From: Oscillospiraceae bacterium
Lineage (GTDB): Bacteria > Bacillota > Clostridia > Oscillospirales > Oscillospiraceae
Reading direction: 5' to 3'
Assembly: GCA_902765025.1 (NCBI GenBank)
Contig: CACWYC010000004.1
Span: 30,958-94,957, forward strand
Length of the DNA: 64,000 nt
The notes under the pieces are model-generated. The model saw nothing but the letters and a program-made list of their open reading frames with translations, had not been told where the DNA came from and ran no database searches. Numbering within the stretch: the first letter of the stretch is position 1; every line of letters starts with the position of its first letter. Shown here piece by piece: positions 43,229 to 52,878 of this stretch. Position numbers and translations under genes: made by a program.

Positions 43229-44313
43229 CCGTAATACTCCTTATACCACTCCGCAAACCTGCGAAGTCCTTCACGAATCCCAATCTGCGGGCGGAAGCCG
43301 TAGTCGCGCTCCAGCGCCGCGCTGTCGGCGTAGGTCGCCGGCACGTCGCCGGGCTGCATCGGCACGAGCTGCTTGTGCGCCTCAAAGTCGTAATCCTCCG
43401 GCAGCACGCCCGCGCGCACCAGTTCCTCCTGCAGGGTCGTGATGTAGTCCAGCAGGTTCTCCGGCTGGCCGCCGCCGATGTTGTAGACCGCGTACGGCGG
43501 CAGCGGCAGACCGTCCTCGCCGGTTTCGCGCCGCGGCGCGCCCTGCATCACACGCACCACGCCCTCCACGATATCGTCCACATAGGTGAAGTCGCGCTTG
43601 CAGTTGCCATAGTTGAAAATCTGGATGGTGTCGCCCCGCACCAGCTTCTGCGTCGCGGAGTAGTAGAACATATCCGGACGCCCCGCGGGGCCATAGACCG
43701 TGAAGAACCGCAGGCCTGTGGACGGGATGTTGTAGAGCTTGCTGTAAGCATGCGCCAGCAGCTCGTTTGACTTTTTTGTAGCGGCGTAGAGCGACACGGG
43801 GTTGTCCACCTTGTCCTCGGTGCTGAACGGCACCTTCTTGTTGCCGCCGTAGACCGACGAACTGGAGGCGTAGACGAGATGCTCCACGCCCTTCGCGCCG
43901 CCGTCATAGCTGTGGCGGCAGGCTTCGAGGATGTTGTAGAAGCCGATGATATTCGACTCAATGTAGACGTTCGGGTGGTCAATACTGTAGCGCACGCCCG
44001 CCTGCGCCGCGAGGTTGACGACGATATCGGGGTGATAGTCGGCAAAGATGCGGTCGATGAGCAACTTATCCGCGATAGAGCCTTTGATAAACGTCCAAAT
44101 CGACTGCGGCGCTTTCACCGCGGCTTTCTGGATTTGCCGCAAACGATAGTCCTTGAGCGTAGAGTCATAGTAGTCGTTTAGATTGTCGACGCCGATGAGG
44201 TTCATCGGCTCACCGGAAGTGAGCAGACGCAGCACGAGATTCGCGCCGATGAACCCCGCCGCGCCGGTGACGAGGATGGTTTTTTGATTCAGCCTGATGG
44301 GTTCCTTGCTCAT
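43225..44313 (-). CDS. UDP-glucuronate 4-epimerase-type SDR
   Basis: 362 residues. Extended [11 protein letters not shown] (16-23), SSSSVYG (150-156) and the catalytic Tyr176-x-x-x-Lys180. The [13 protein letters not shown] loop and [21 protein letters not shown] are typical of UDP-glucuronate 4-epimerases (LpsL/Cap1J type). Makes UDP-galacturonate. Pairs with ugd by overlap. The neighbouring rfbB stop is 12 bases upstream. Confidence 0.9.
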   Translation of the reverse strand: MSKEPIRLNQKTILVTGAAGFIGANLVLRLLTSGEPMNLIGVDNLNDYYDSTLKDYRLRQIQKAAVKAPQSIWTFIKGSIADKLLIDRIFADYHPDIVVNLAAQAGVRYSIDHPNVYIESNIIGFYNILEACRHSYDGGAKGVEHLVYASSSSVYGGNKKVPFSTEDKVDNPVSLYAATKKSNELLAHAYSKLYNIPSTGLRFFTVYGPAGRPDMFYYSATQKLVRGDTIQIFNYGNCKRDFTYVDDIVEGVVRVMQGAPRRETGEDGLPLPPYAVYNIGGGQPENLLDYITTLQEELVRAGVLPEDYDFEAHKQLVPMQPGDVPATYADSAALERDYGFRPQIGIREGLRRFAEWYKEYYG

Positions 44314-44325
44314 AGCTTTCTTGCC

Positions 44326-45345
44326 TCATCGATTTCCATACATTTTCTCATAATAATCCCGATACTCTCCGCTCACGATGGTCTCCCACCATTCGCGGTT
44401 GTCGAGGTACCACTGCACCGTCTTGTGCAGACCGTCGGCAAACTTCGTCTCCGGTAGCCAGCCCAACTCGGTGTGGATTTTCGTCGGGTCGATGGCGTAG
44501 CGCATGTCATGGCCCTTGCGGTCGGTCACAAACGTAATGAGGCTCTCCGGCTTGCCCAGCTCCTTGCAAATCAGCTTCACAATGTCGATGTTTCGCATCT
44601 CGTTGTGTCCGCCGATGTTGTAGACCTCGCCGACGCGCCCCTTGCGGATGATGAGGTCAATCGCCTTGCAATGATCTTCGACATACAGCCAATCGCGCAC
44701 GTTGATGCCCTCGCCGTAAACCGGCAGGGGCTTGTCATTCAAAGCGTTGGCAATCATCAGCGGAATCAGCTTCTCCGGGAAGTGATACGGCCCGTAGTTG
44801 TTCGAGCAACGGGATACCGTCACCGGCAGACCGTAGGTGCGGTAATACGCCAGCGCCAGCAGGTCAGCACCCGCCTTGGAACTGCTGTACGGGCTGCTTG
44901 TGTGGATGGGCGTCTCCTCAGTGAAGAACAGGTCAGGGCGGTCCAGCGGCAGGTCGCCGTAAACCTCGTCTGTACTGACCTGATGATAGCGGATGTTGCC
45001 GTATTTGCGGGCGGCGTCCATCATCACCTGTGTGCCGAGAATGTTGGTGCGCAGAAACACCTCGGGGTCTTCGATGCTGCGATCCACATGGGATTCCGCC
45101 GCAAAGTTGACCACGACGTCCGGCTGCTCCGCCTCAAAAATCCGATAGACCGCTTCCCTGTCGCAGATGTCCGTCTTATAGAACTCGAACTGCGGGTCGT
45201 CCATCACTGGTTTTAGCGTGGACAGATTGCCCGCGTAGGTCAGCTTGTCCACGCAGACGATTTTGTCCTCCGGATGCGCCTTGCGCTCGAAGAAAATAAA
45301 ATTGGAGCCAATAAACCCCGCGCCACCGGTTACAAGTATTGTCAT
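44326..45345 (-). CDS. rfbB: dTDP-glucose 4,6-dehydratase
   Basis: 339 residues. TGGAGFIG (6-13), the TDE dehydratase motif (125-127) and Tyr153-x-x-x-Lys157 (YSSSK). Converts dTDP-glucose to dTDP-4-keto-6-deoxyglucose. Overlaps rfbA by 4 bases. RfbC and RfbD, which would finish dTDP-rhamnose, are not in this window; the VioA-like aminotransferase at 47.4 kb is a plausible alternative user of the product. Confidence 0.96.
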   Translation of the reverse strand: MTILVTGGAGFIGSNFIFFERKAHPEDKIVCVDKLTYAGNLSTLKPVMDDPQFEFYKTDICDREAVYRIFEAEQPDVVVNFAAESHVDRSIEDPEVFLRTNILGTQVMMDAARKYGNIRYHQVSTDEVYGDLPLDRPDLFFTEETPIHTSSPYSSSKAGADLLALAYYRTYGLPVTVSRCSNNYGPYHFPEKLIPLMIANALNDKPLPVYGEGINVRDWLYVEDHCKAIDLIIRKGRVGEVYNIGGHNEMRNIDIVKLICKELGKPESLITFVTDRKGHDMRYAIDPTKIHTELGWLPETKFADGLHKTVQWYLDNREWWETIVSGEYRDYYEKMYGNR

Positions 45346-46226
45346 TTTCTGAGTTTCCCTTCTGCAACATCCATAAGATATTTACCGTAATTTGACTTGC
45401 CGTAGGATTTTGCCGCCTCGATTAGCTGCTCCTTTGTAATCATTCGATACCGGTAGGCTATCTCCTCAGGCGCATTGACAAGGATTCCCTGCAAATTCTG
45501 AATCATCTGAATGAAGGAACCTGCTTGCATCAGGCTGTCCATTGTTCCGGTGTCCAGCCAGGAGAAGCCTCTGCCCATGATGTCGCAGTCCAGCAGTCCC
45601 CTACGCAGGTACATCTCGTTCAGCGTGGTAATCTCCAGCTCACCGCGGGCGCTGGGCTGCACCTTTTTGGCCTCCGCCGACACGCCGGAGGGGTAAAAAT
45701 ACAGGCCGGTAACGGCATAGTTGCTCTTGGGGTGTTCCGGCTTTTCCTCCAGGCTGACGGCCTGGAAATCATGATCAAACTCCACGACGCCAAAGCGCTG
45801 GGGATCCTCCACATAGAAACCGAAAACCGTAGCGCGGCCCGCCTCAGCACGGGCGGAAGCACGCTTGAGCATATTGCCCAAGCCGTTACCATAAAAAATG
45901 TTATCACCCAGCACCAGTGCACAGGCGTCGTTCCCGATAAACTCCTCGCCGATAATGAACGCCTGAGCCAGCCCATCCGGGCTGGGTTGCACCGCATAGG
46001 ACAGGCGAATGCCAAACTGGTGACCGTCACCCAGGAGCGCCTCAAACCGGGGCGTGTCCTCAGGTGTGGAGATAACAAGAATATCCCTGATATTCGCAAG
46101 CATCAGCGTGGACAGGGGGTAATAGATCATGGGCTTATCATACACAGGGAGCAACTGCTTGGATGTGACCATAGTCAGAGGGTATAGTCGCGTCCCGGCT
46201 CCGCCAGCAAGAATAATACCTTTCAT
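45342..46226 (-). CDS. rfbA: Glucose-1-phosphate thymidylyltransferase
   Basis: 294 residues. Nucleotidyltransferase loop [11 protein letters not shown] (8-18), [26 protein letters not shown] (Asp metal ligand) and GFSWLDTGT. Makes dTDP-glucose from glucose-1-P and dTTP. The first step of the dTDP-deoxysugar branch, followed directly by rfbB. Confidence 0.96.
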   Translation of the reverse strand: MKGIILAGGAGTRLYPLTMVTSKQLLPVYDKPMIYYPLSTLMLANIRDILVISTPEDTPRFEALLGDGHQFGIRLSYAVQPSPDGLAQAFIIGEEFIGNDACALVLGDNIFYGNGLGNMLKRASARAEAGRATVFGFYVEDPQRFGVVEFDHDFQAVSLEEKPEHPKSNYAVTGLYFYPSGVSAEAKKVQPSARGELEITTLNEMYLRRGLLDCDIMGRGFSWLDTGTMDSLMQAGSFIQMIQNLQGILVNAPEEIAYRYRMITKEQLIEAAKSYGKSNYGKYLMDVAEGKLRK

Positions 46227-46253
46227 GATGCGGTTCCCTCCTTTGAGGAAGTT

Positions 46254-47423
46254 TTATTCTTTTGCGCCAATCTTTTTGAGCAAGATACTCTCTTTACGCT
46301 GGAATTGTTCAGATAATCTCGACCAATGCTTGTCCCACCAGAGAAAGAATGGTTTTTCAAGGAAGCGAATTCGCAAATGGTCGATTGCGTTACAAATAAT
46401 AAAAACGCCAAGTACGCTGCAAATTGCGTGAAGCGGCATATATGGCGACGCATACATACCCACATTGTTCAGCGTATCCCGCCATAGCCACTGGCGCATG
46501 GTGTCGCTATGAGCGTGGATGCAGAGGACGCCAAATGTCGATGCTGCTACCGAATTGATGAACTTGCTATACGGCATCTTCAGGTTCTTGACGAACAAGA
46601 AAGAAAAGACACCGTTCGTTACGGCTAGGAATGTATTTGAATCTTGCACGAAGAAATAAGACAGATTACGCCCCAACTTCATCCCCAACCACGTTGCTGA
46701 CAGCACTGAAAGAGCAGAAAGCACAAAGGACGCCACCGTCAGCCAGCCCCAAAGTTTTGTATTCTCGAATAGCTTCTTTGGGTACAGGCGGATATAAGAC
46801 GCGATAAAATACAACACCATAAACCACGACACATAGTTCATGGTAACGCGATGGGCCGTGCCAAAGAAAATGTAGATAAAACCTGTCAGAGCAAGCAAAT
46901 ACAGGTGTTGCTTCTCACTGAGGTGCTGTACAAGCACATTCAGAAAAGGAATGGCCAAGAAAAACAGCATAAAGCAGGATGTAAAGCCACTCCCGATCTG
47001 CGTAAAAGGCACGATGCCCAACACAGCTGTTTTCAGTGTAAAGGGCTCATAACCGGTAATCCAGAAAATCGCATGAATAAGATACTTATAAAACAGCCAT
47101 TCCCCCACCAGCTTAGCAAACTTCTTTGCTGTGATGTTGCTCTTGCACATGAAGTACCCGGTAATCATCACGAAGCAGTTGATACCGGTCTTGCCCCATG
47201 CACCGAGCAGCAGTAAAAAGAGGGACCGCCACGACAGCGGATTGGCATAGATAGGCCCATCTGCCGCCATCAGCCCGGAATTGACCACGTAATGATGGGC
47301 AACAATCAGCAGCATGGAGAGGATGCGATACAGCTCTAAATTGCTGTCTCGCTGTGTTCTGGGTACTGCTGATTCAGCAGTACCCCCCCCCGCTTTAACA
47401 TGGTAAAGTGCGTATTCATCCAC
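46254..47423 (-). CDS. Membrane acyltransferase (acyltransferase_3/OafA-like), possibly phase variable
   Basis: 389 residues with about ten membrane helices. NLELYRILSMLLIVAHHY and the later CFVMITGYF, FFLAIPFLNVL are the acyltransferase-3 pattern; the family adds O-acetyl or other acyl groups to surface sugars. GTG at 47423 with AGGAGAAACC upstream. Codons 11-14 contain a run of nine G (47383-47391), in an N-terminal tail before the conserved domain; a one-base slip would abolish the protein, and no Met lies between the tract and the domain. Low GC. Confidence 0.88.
   Translation of the reverse strand: MDEYALYHVKAGGGTAESAVPRTQRDSNLELYRILSMLLIVAHHYVVNSGLMAADGPIYANPLSWRSLFLLLLGAWGKTGINCFVMITGYFMCKSNITAKKFAKLVGEWLFYKYLIHAIFWITGYEPFTLKTAVLGIVPFTQIGSGFTSCFMLFFLAIPFLNVLVQHLSEKQHLYLLALTGFIYIFFGTAHRVTMNYVSWFMVLYFIASYIRLYPKKLFENTKLWGWLTVASFVLSALSVLSATWLGMKLGRNLSYFFVQDSNTFLAVTNGVFSFLFVKNLKMPYSKFINSVAASTFGVLCIHAHSDTMRQWLWRDTLNNVGMYASPYMPLHAICSVLGVFIICNAIDHLRIRFLEKPFFLWWDKHWSRLSEQFQRKESILLKKIGAKE
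47361..47391. repeat. G9 homopolymer tract beside a perfect palindrome
   Basis: GGGTACTGCTG-att-CAGCAGTACCC (47361-47385) runs straight into C9 on the + strand (G9 in the coding sense, 47383-47391). Both features favour slippage during replication. Confidence 0.85.
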
Positions 47424-47438
47424 GGTTTCTCCTACGAT

Positions 47439-48542
47439 TTATTCTCCCAGTATAATATCACAGATTCTATCCACATCCTCCAACGCCAGGTCCGCGTACA
47501 GCGGCAGCGTCAGAACGCGATCGGCCAGATAGGCAGCCACAGGGGTCTTTTCAACGCCCGCCGTGGGCAAATCGGCATAGCACTCAAAGCTATTGGTCAA
47601 AGGGTAAAAATACTTTCTGGCCGTGATATTCTGTTCGCCCAGCCTGGCAAACACCTCGTCACGAGTAGCGCGGAAGCCGTCGAATACCACCGGGAAATAG
47701 GCGTAATTGGGCGTCACGTCCTTCTGAGGATGACAGAGTTTGATGCCAGGCACATTTCCCAGGTGCTGACGGTATCGCTCCACAACGCGCTTGCGCTTCT
47801 CGATTTCGGCATCCAGGTGACGCAGGTTGCAAATACCCATTGCCGCCTGGAATTCGTTCATTTTGGCGTTGCCGCCTACGAATACACACCGCTCCGGCCC
47901 GCGAATGCCGAAGTTCTTCATATCGTTGAGGGTTTCTACCAATTCATCGTTGGGGAAGCAGACCGCGCCGCCCTCAATAGTGTTGAACACCTTGGTTGCG
48001 TGGAAGCTGAACATGGCGGCGTCTCCGAAGTTGACTGAAGACACGCCCTTGTATTTCACCGCGAAGGCGTGTGCCGCATCGTAGATGACCTTGAGGCCGT
48101 GCGCTTTTGCAATGCGGTCGATTGCCTCCACATCACACATATTGCCATAGACGTGAACCGGAACAATCGCCACAGTCCTGTCCGTGATCAGCGCCTCGAT
48201 CTTATCTGCGTCGATGGTGTATGTATCGGGATCAACATCACAGAACACCGGCGTCAGGCCGTTGCGGACAATGGCGTGGGTGGTGGAGGCAAATGTGAAC
48301 GGAGTGGTAATGACCTCCCCGCCCTTGGGGAACTGCATGGCAGCAATCACATTCTCCAACGCGAGGTGTCCGTTGGTGTAAAGCACGACATGGGGGCTGT
48401 CGAGATACGCTTCTAGCTCGCGCTGGAGCTGCTGATGCTCCACACCCATGTTGGTCAGCCAATGGCTGTCCCAGAGTTTTTTTATTTCTTCGCAGTATTC
48501 CTCAAAGTCAGGCATTGAGGAGCGGGTAACGAGGATGCTCAT
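47439..48542 (-). CDS. DegT/DnrJ-family sugar aminotransferase (VioA-like)
   Basis: 367 residues. PLP Lys184 in SFHATKVFNTIEGG, PLP-ring Asp155 (IYDAAHAF). The SFHATK-F-TIEGG form is that of enzymes aminating dTDP-4-keto-6-deoxyglucose at C4 (VioA, giving dTDP-viosamine/Qui4N), and rfbA-rfbB nearby provide that substrate. Alternative products such as 3-amino sugars cannot be excluded. A GNAT acetyltransferase lies just upstream. Confidence 0.85.
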   Translation of the reverse strand: MSILVTRSSMPDFEEYCEEIKKLWDSHWLTNMGVEHQQLQRELEAYLDSPHVVLYTNGHLALENVIAAMQFPKGGEVITTPFTFASTTHAIVRNGLTPVFCDVDPDTYTIDADKIEALITDRTVAIVPVHVYGNMCDVEAIDRIAKAHGLKVIYDAAHAFAVKYKGVSSVNFGDAAMFSFHATKVFNTIEGGAVCFPNDELVETLNDMKNFGIRGPERCVFVGGNAKMNEFQAAMGICNLRHLDAEIEKRKRVVERYRQHLGNVPGIKLCHPQKDVTPNYAYFPVVFDGFRATRDEVFARLGEQNITARKYFYPLTNSFECYADLPTAGVEKTPVAAYLADRVLTLPLYADLALEDVDRICDIILGE

Positions 48543-48631
48543 TGGTTTCTCCTATTCTCTTTCGATTGAACGTCATTTAGCGGCTCTATACCGCAGCGAA
48601 ATACTGTTCCAACTGCTTATCATACTTTCTA

Positions 48632-49189
48632 TCATGTTTCCCAATAATGAGTCTTCTCAATAAGAGAATAGTAGTCAGACGATAAGATGCCCATCATAGT
48701 TAAGTCGCGAAACTGTCCTCCTTTGTAGACATACTCTCGTTTGATACCCTCATCAATCCATCCGCACTTATCGTAAAGGCGCTTCGACGCTTCATTCGTG
48801 CCAAACCTGCTGCCATCGAGGCGATGAAGCCCGAGTTCATCGAAAGCATATTTCATTATCGCCATCACGGTATCTGTCCCGACACCTTTCGACCGGTGTG
48901 CTTTATTGGCAAGTTTTATTCCGTGTGTCGCCCTACGATTCTTCCAATCAATATCTGTAAGTGTCGCAATGCCCAGGGGTCCGTCTTCTTTCGTTTCAAT
49001 GACAAATCTAAAGCTCTTTTGGTCATTATAGTGGGTTTCCAACCATTTTTCCTGCGCAAACGCCGATACAGGAAATGCCCAGCCTACTACCAAATCCTCA
49101 ATCTCAGGGTCATTGAACATGCCCCTAATCAGCTCACAATCCGATTTTTCCATTGCCCGAAGAACAACTCTTTTTCCATAAATATTCAT
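48632..49189 (-). CDS. GNAT N-acetyltransferase
   Basis: 185 residues, RimJ/RimL-like GNAT. Acetyl-CoA loop around AHRSKGVGTDTVMAIMKYAF and NEASKRLYDKCGWIDEG. Position between two aminotransferase genes suggests it acetylates an amino sugar (for example Qui4N to Qui4NAc). ATG at 49189 follows GGAGGCTCGTT; the longer form has no site. Confidence 0.83.
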   Translation of the reverse strand: MNIYGKRVVLRAMEKSDCELIRGMFNDPEIEDLVVGWAFPVSAFAQEKWLETHYNDQKSFRFVIETKEDGPLGIATLTDIDWKNRRATHGIKLANKAHRSKGVGTDTVMAIMKYAFDELGLHRLDGSRFGTNEASKRLYDKCGWIDEGIKREYVYKGGQFRDLTMMGILSSDYYSLIEKTHYWET

Positions 49190-49228
49190 AACGAGCCTCC
49201 GCATCTATAACTTATAGAACAGTTTTTA

Positions 49229-50182
49229 TTAGTACTTATTATCCATAACGGCGGAAATCACGTCCTTCATGTCTTCCTCTCTATACCGCTGATCAATCGG
49301 CAGCGGCAGGATATTCTTCGCCATCTGGTACTCTACCTCGTCCTCGCCGCACCAGTCGAACACGTCCGGCCAGAGCGTGGGAATGTATATTTTCTCCTGC
49401 TGCAAGCGCTTTCTGATCTCCGCGCCGTTTTTCAGCAGCAGCGGGTACATAAACGTTCCCGGTGTCTTGCTGAGCGTTAAGCCGTTGATGCCACTGAGCG
49501 ACCGATGTAGATAAAGATAGTTTTGTTCGCGGATTTCCCGGATACGCTTATAGTCAATACCGTGCAGCAGATTCTCCGTCAGCTTTGACATACGTTTGAT
49601 AGGTTCATTCGCAAACAGCTTATTATTGGCAGTGTACTCGCTGTAAAACTCACTGGCAGTTCGCTCAAAGCGTCCCAGCAGAAAATGCATCCGCTCAAAG
49701 GATTCATCCTGTTTCAACGGCTCGTCCAGCCTTGCGTCGGTATAGAGAAACGCACCGTCCGCTACGCCGAAATATTTGCGGCAGGTATAAATCGTGTCTA
49801 CATGAGGAATCGGCGGCTGGAAATAGCTCTGGGCGTTATCTACGATCACTCGCTCATATTGCTTGATATATGTTGCGATTTGATCGTTGCTGAACTGCGA
49901 ATAGTAGTTGACAAAATACAGCCATTCGCCCTCGCCCAGTTGGATGTCACCAACGGGCTTGAAGTCCAATCCAATGCTATAAAGCGTGTATGGCACGCCC
50001 TCGCGCTCGCAAACATCGGTCACAGAATTGCAGATGAATTTGGGAATCCATAAACGCTTAATCTCCCGCGCTTTGAGAAGGTATGCCAGCGCGTTCCGAC
50101 CGCAATTCAGCGCCACCGCGCCCTCGTGCAGCATGGGCAGGTGGTAGGTATCCAGTTCTATGTATCCGCCGATTTCTTTCAC
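49229..50182 (-). CDS. Divergent PLP-dependent aminotransferase-fold protein
   Basis: 317 residues, weakly DegT-like: NCGRNALAYLLKA (substrate/PLP phosphate loop), VIVDNAQSYF (PLP-ring acid, Asp115) and TCRKYFGVADGAF with Lys136 as the candidate Schiff-base lysine in place of the usual SxHxxK. Shorter than typical DegT enzymes. Overlaps the ATP-grasp gene by 4 bases, so the two probably work together, perhaps on an amino-acid or amino-sugar substituent. Function not certain. Confidence 0.7.
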   Translation of the reverse strand: MKEIGGYIELDTYHLPMLHEGAVALNCGRNALAYLLKAREIKRLWIPKFICNSVTDVCEREGVPYTLYSIGLDFKPVGDIQLGEGEWLYFVNYYSQFSNDQIATYIKQYERVIVDNAQSYFQPPIPHVDTIYTCRKYFGVADGAFLYTDARLDEPLKQDESFERMHFLLGRFERTASEFYSEYTANNKLFANEPIKRMSKLTENLLHGIDYKRIREIREQNYLYLHRSLSGINGLTLSKTPGTFMYPLLLKNGAEIRKRLQQEKIYIPTLWPDVFDWCGEDEVEYQMAKNILPLPIDQRYREEDMKDVISAVMDNKY

Positions 50183-51372
50183 TTCAAGATCACCTTTATG
50201 TATTCATTCATATGATTCATCTTATCAAGCATTTCATCCATACTTGAAAACTTTAGGAACACAATACCCAATGCTTTTGCTGCGTTATCAAAGTGTTCTA
50301 CAGGATCTCCGGTTTTCTTATACAGTTCTTTTCGGAAAATGTTTTTCTCAATCTCATCAGAGAAAACTATATCTTGATAAATACCGTCCGAATCGGAATG
50401 AAGTACATAATGCGAGCAGTAGGGTATCACAACTTCAGGCTGAATGTTGATCTTCTCTCCCATTGCGCATAAGACAGACATCTCAACAATATCAACGCCA
50501 AAAATTGCGCTGAGCTGTATGGGAATCATATTGCCGCCGGCTCGTGGGCCGATGTCGATCAGATACACCTTGTCATCTTTATCAATTATAAGCTCGACAT
50601 TCATGCTGCCGCTTTTGATTTCAAGCTTCGTTACCATGTCCTGGAGGGTGGCTTTCACTTTTTCAGTATCAGACTCGTTAAGTAATACCGGGAAAATTTT
50701 CCCTCCCGGAACGAGAGGATTTGGTGAATGATCCCGAAAACAATTCATTAATCCCCATAGGATGACTTCGCCGTCGTTAATAAAAATATCTCCGCCGATG
50801 GTATACTTGTGTTTGCGGACGATATATTTCTCGATAATGATTTTTTTTGAACGTGAGAACGAAAATGCAAACTCAACCGCTTTATCGAAATTCTCAGGAG
50901 AATGCAGGATGGTAACGCCTTTGCTTCCCGATGAATCAACAGGTTTCATAATAATCGGATAATCAAAGTTATCCCGATCCGAAATTGCTGCATCAGCAGT
51001 TGTATAGCTCTTGGCCGTTGGGCAGGCAAAGCCGTTATGTGCCAGAAAATCTCTGAACTTGTCCTTATTGCAAAGGATATCGACTGATTTGTATGGATTG
51101 GTAGCCAATCCCAACTTTTCCGCCACGTATGCCGCAGTCGGGGCAGCTGGATCGGAAGCATAGGCAAGCACACCGTTCACTTGTTCCTTGCGCGCCACAT
51201 CAAGCACCGCTTCCTTGTCCGTGGTGCTGGTAAGATAGAACTTATCTGCGTGGTATTGGCCGGGGTTGTCCGGCAAATAGTCGCACAGAACAGTATATAG
51301 TCCAAGGCGCTTCGCCGTCTCAATGGCAATAACCTGCTGGGCTGACCCGCCCAGGAGCAGCAGCTTTTTCAT
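50179..51372 (-). CDS. ATP-grasp ligase
   Basis: 397 residues. N-terminal Rossmann-like preATP-grasp domain (KKLLLLGGSAQQVIAIETAK), ATP-grasp domain with PIIMKPVDSSGSKGV, IIEKYI and the metal-binding DIGPRAGGNMIP. It resembles carboxylate-amine ligases (biotin carboxylase/PurK type). In a polysaccharide locus such enzymes attach amino acids or make a carboxylate-linked substituent. ATG at 51372 has GAGGA 7 bases upstream. Confidence 0.85.
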   Translation of the reverse strand: MKKLLLLGGSAQQVIAIETAKRLGLYTVLCDYLPDNPGQYHADKFYLTSTTDKEAVLDVARKEQVNGVLAYASDPAAPTAAYVAEKLGLATNPYKSVDILCNKDKFRDFLAHNGFACPTAKSYTTADAAISDRDNFDYPIIMKPVDSSGSKGVTILHSPENFDKAVEFAFSFSRSKKIIIEKYIVRKHKYTIGGDIFINDGEVILWGLMNCFRDHSPNPLVPGGKIFPVLLNESDTEKVKATLQDMVTKLEIKSGSMNVELIIDKDDKVYLIDIGPRAGGNMIPIQLSAIFGVDIVEMSVLCAMGEKINIQPEVVIPYCSHYVLHSDSDGIYQDIVFSDEIEKNIFRKELYKKTGDPVEHFDNAAKALGIVFLKFSSMDEMLDKMNHMNEYIKVILK

Positions 51373-51403
51373 TGTTGAATCCTCTTTCATGTGCGTTTGT
51401 GTT

Positions 51404-52855
51404 TTATTTACGCCTCACAGTCTCTTGCGCCACCTTTATCACTTCAACAAGCACTCTTCTATTAAGCACAGAGGAAAGCGTAACATAAATAATCACGCCA
51501 ATAACGATTTGAAGTATCAACAGTACGATGTAACTCAAATCAAGCTTATTCACCATCAAAACGCATTTAAGCATCACTATTGCAATTATAATCGGCGGGA
51601 GAATGTCCGAAATCTGCTCGCGAATCGAATAATGCAATATTCTTTGATTAGGAAATGTGTTATAAATCAAAGAGAATATGCCCATTAACGACAAAACAAT
51701 AATTACATGATAGATGCTATAATGAGCAGATATGATTAAAAGGATCAGAGAAAGAGTTCGCTTTATTACCTCAAGCTTAAGAAATACATCTGACCTTCCA
51801 ATTGCATTAAACGCTTGCATATTTGTCGTACTAAGGATATTAATACCAAAAGGTATGCAGAAAAGTTGCATCATCAAAATAGATGGCGCCCATTTTTCAG
51901 TCAAAACAAGCAAAACAAAGTTTTTCGAAATACCCGCTATTCCAGCCATAATTGGTGCAACCACAAAAGCTGTAAGTGCCATCATTTTCCGTGTATATTT
52001 TTTCAATTGTTTCAAGTCGCCTTGGATGGTTGCTAGAGCAGGAAACATTACCGAGGATACTGTTTCATTTATTGTTGTTGTCATGGTATTTGGTAGACTC
52101 TGTCCGCGATTATAAAATCCAAGTGTCTCAGTCGAGAAAAACTTTCCAATTACTAGCGAATAAAGTTGTTGGTGTAAAGTTCCAATCATCCATGCAACAG
52201 TAAGCTTCCAACTATAGCTGAATAGTTTTTTCAAACGATTGAAAGAGAAAACAGCTTTTGGCTTCCATCTCACAAAAAACAAAAGTGAAATAAGAACGGT
52301 AAACTTCATAAGTATTTGAGAAATAATAAGGCTCCAAATACCAAATCCTGCAAGTGCAAAGCCAATTCCGCTAACACCTTGGACAAAAACGCTCAAAACA
52401 TTTGTAATAAAACTTTTGTCGAACATCATATTCTTCCTCAACGCAGTAAGTTGCATTGAGGATAGAGCCTCTAATAGCAATATAATTGACATGGCCCTCA
52501 CATAGAGCGACAAACTCTCAACATTGTAATAATGCTCGATAAATGGCGCTCCAAATATGAGAACTAATATGCAAATTAAAGCTATTGCAATCTGCACGTA
52601 AAAAACCGTAGAATAATCCGCGTCTTCGGAATCCGTTCGTTGAATAATTGCATTTCCTAGTCCATTATTAATTAAGGTATTTGAAAATGCAATGAACACA
52701 TTTACAATCGCAAGTATTCCATAATCGCTTGGTGAAAGAACACGAGCAAGAAGAAGCTGAACTAGAAATTGAATCAATTGTATGCCGCCACGTTCAAGAA
52801 GGCGCCACACCATTCCTTTTGCAATTCTATTTGTAAGCGTTTCTTGTCCCTTCAT
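51404..52855 (-). CDS. wzx: Polysaccharide flippase (Wzx, MOP family)
   Basis: 483 residues with about 12-14 membrane helices. GMVWRLLERGGIQLIQFLVQ, LLARVLSPSDYGILAIVNVF and LGFYNRGQSLPN are hallmarks of RfbX/TuaB-type flippases, which move undecaprenyl-linked repeat units across the membrane. Start at 52855 (MKGQETLTNRI); upstream residues overlap the intergenic gap. Low GC, typical of variable Wzx genes. Confidence 0.9.
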   Translation of the reverse strand: MKGQETLTNRIAKGMVWRLLERGGIQLIQFLVQLLLARVLSPSDYGILAIVNVFIAFSNTLINNGLGNAIIQRTDSEDADYSTVFYVQIAIALICILVLIFGAPFIEHYYNVESLSLYVRAMSIILLLEALSSMQLTALRKNMMFDKSFITNVLSVFVQGVSGIGFALAGFGIWSLIISQILMKFTVLISLLFFVRWKPKAVFSFNRLKKLFSYSWKLTVAWMIGTLHQQLYSLVIGKFFSTETLGFYNRGQSLPNTMTTTINETVSSVMFPALATIQGDLKQLKKYTRKMMALTAFVVAPIMAGIAGISKNFVLLVLTEKWAPSILMMQLFCIPFGINILSTTNMQAFNAIGRSDVFLKLEVIKRTLSLILLIISAHYSIYHVIIVLSLMGIFSLIYNTFPNQRILHYSIREQISDILPPIIIAIVMLKCVLMVNKLDLSYIVLLILQIVIGVIIYVTLSSVLNRRVLVEVIKVAQETVRRK

Positions 52856-52878
52856 TTTCCTTCTCCAAAACAACAGCT

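Noticed and set aside
42002..46226. dTDP-rhamnose pathway
   Set aside because: rfbA and rfbB are present but no rfbC or rfbD was found anywhere in the window.
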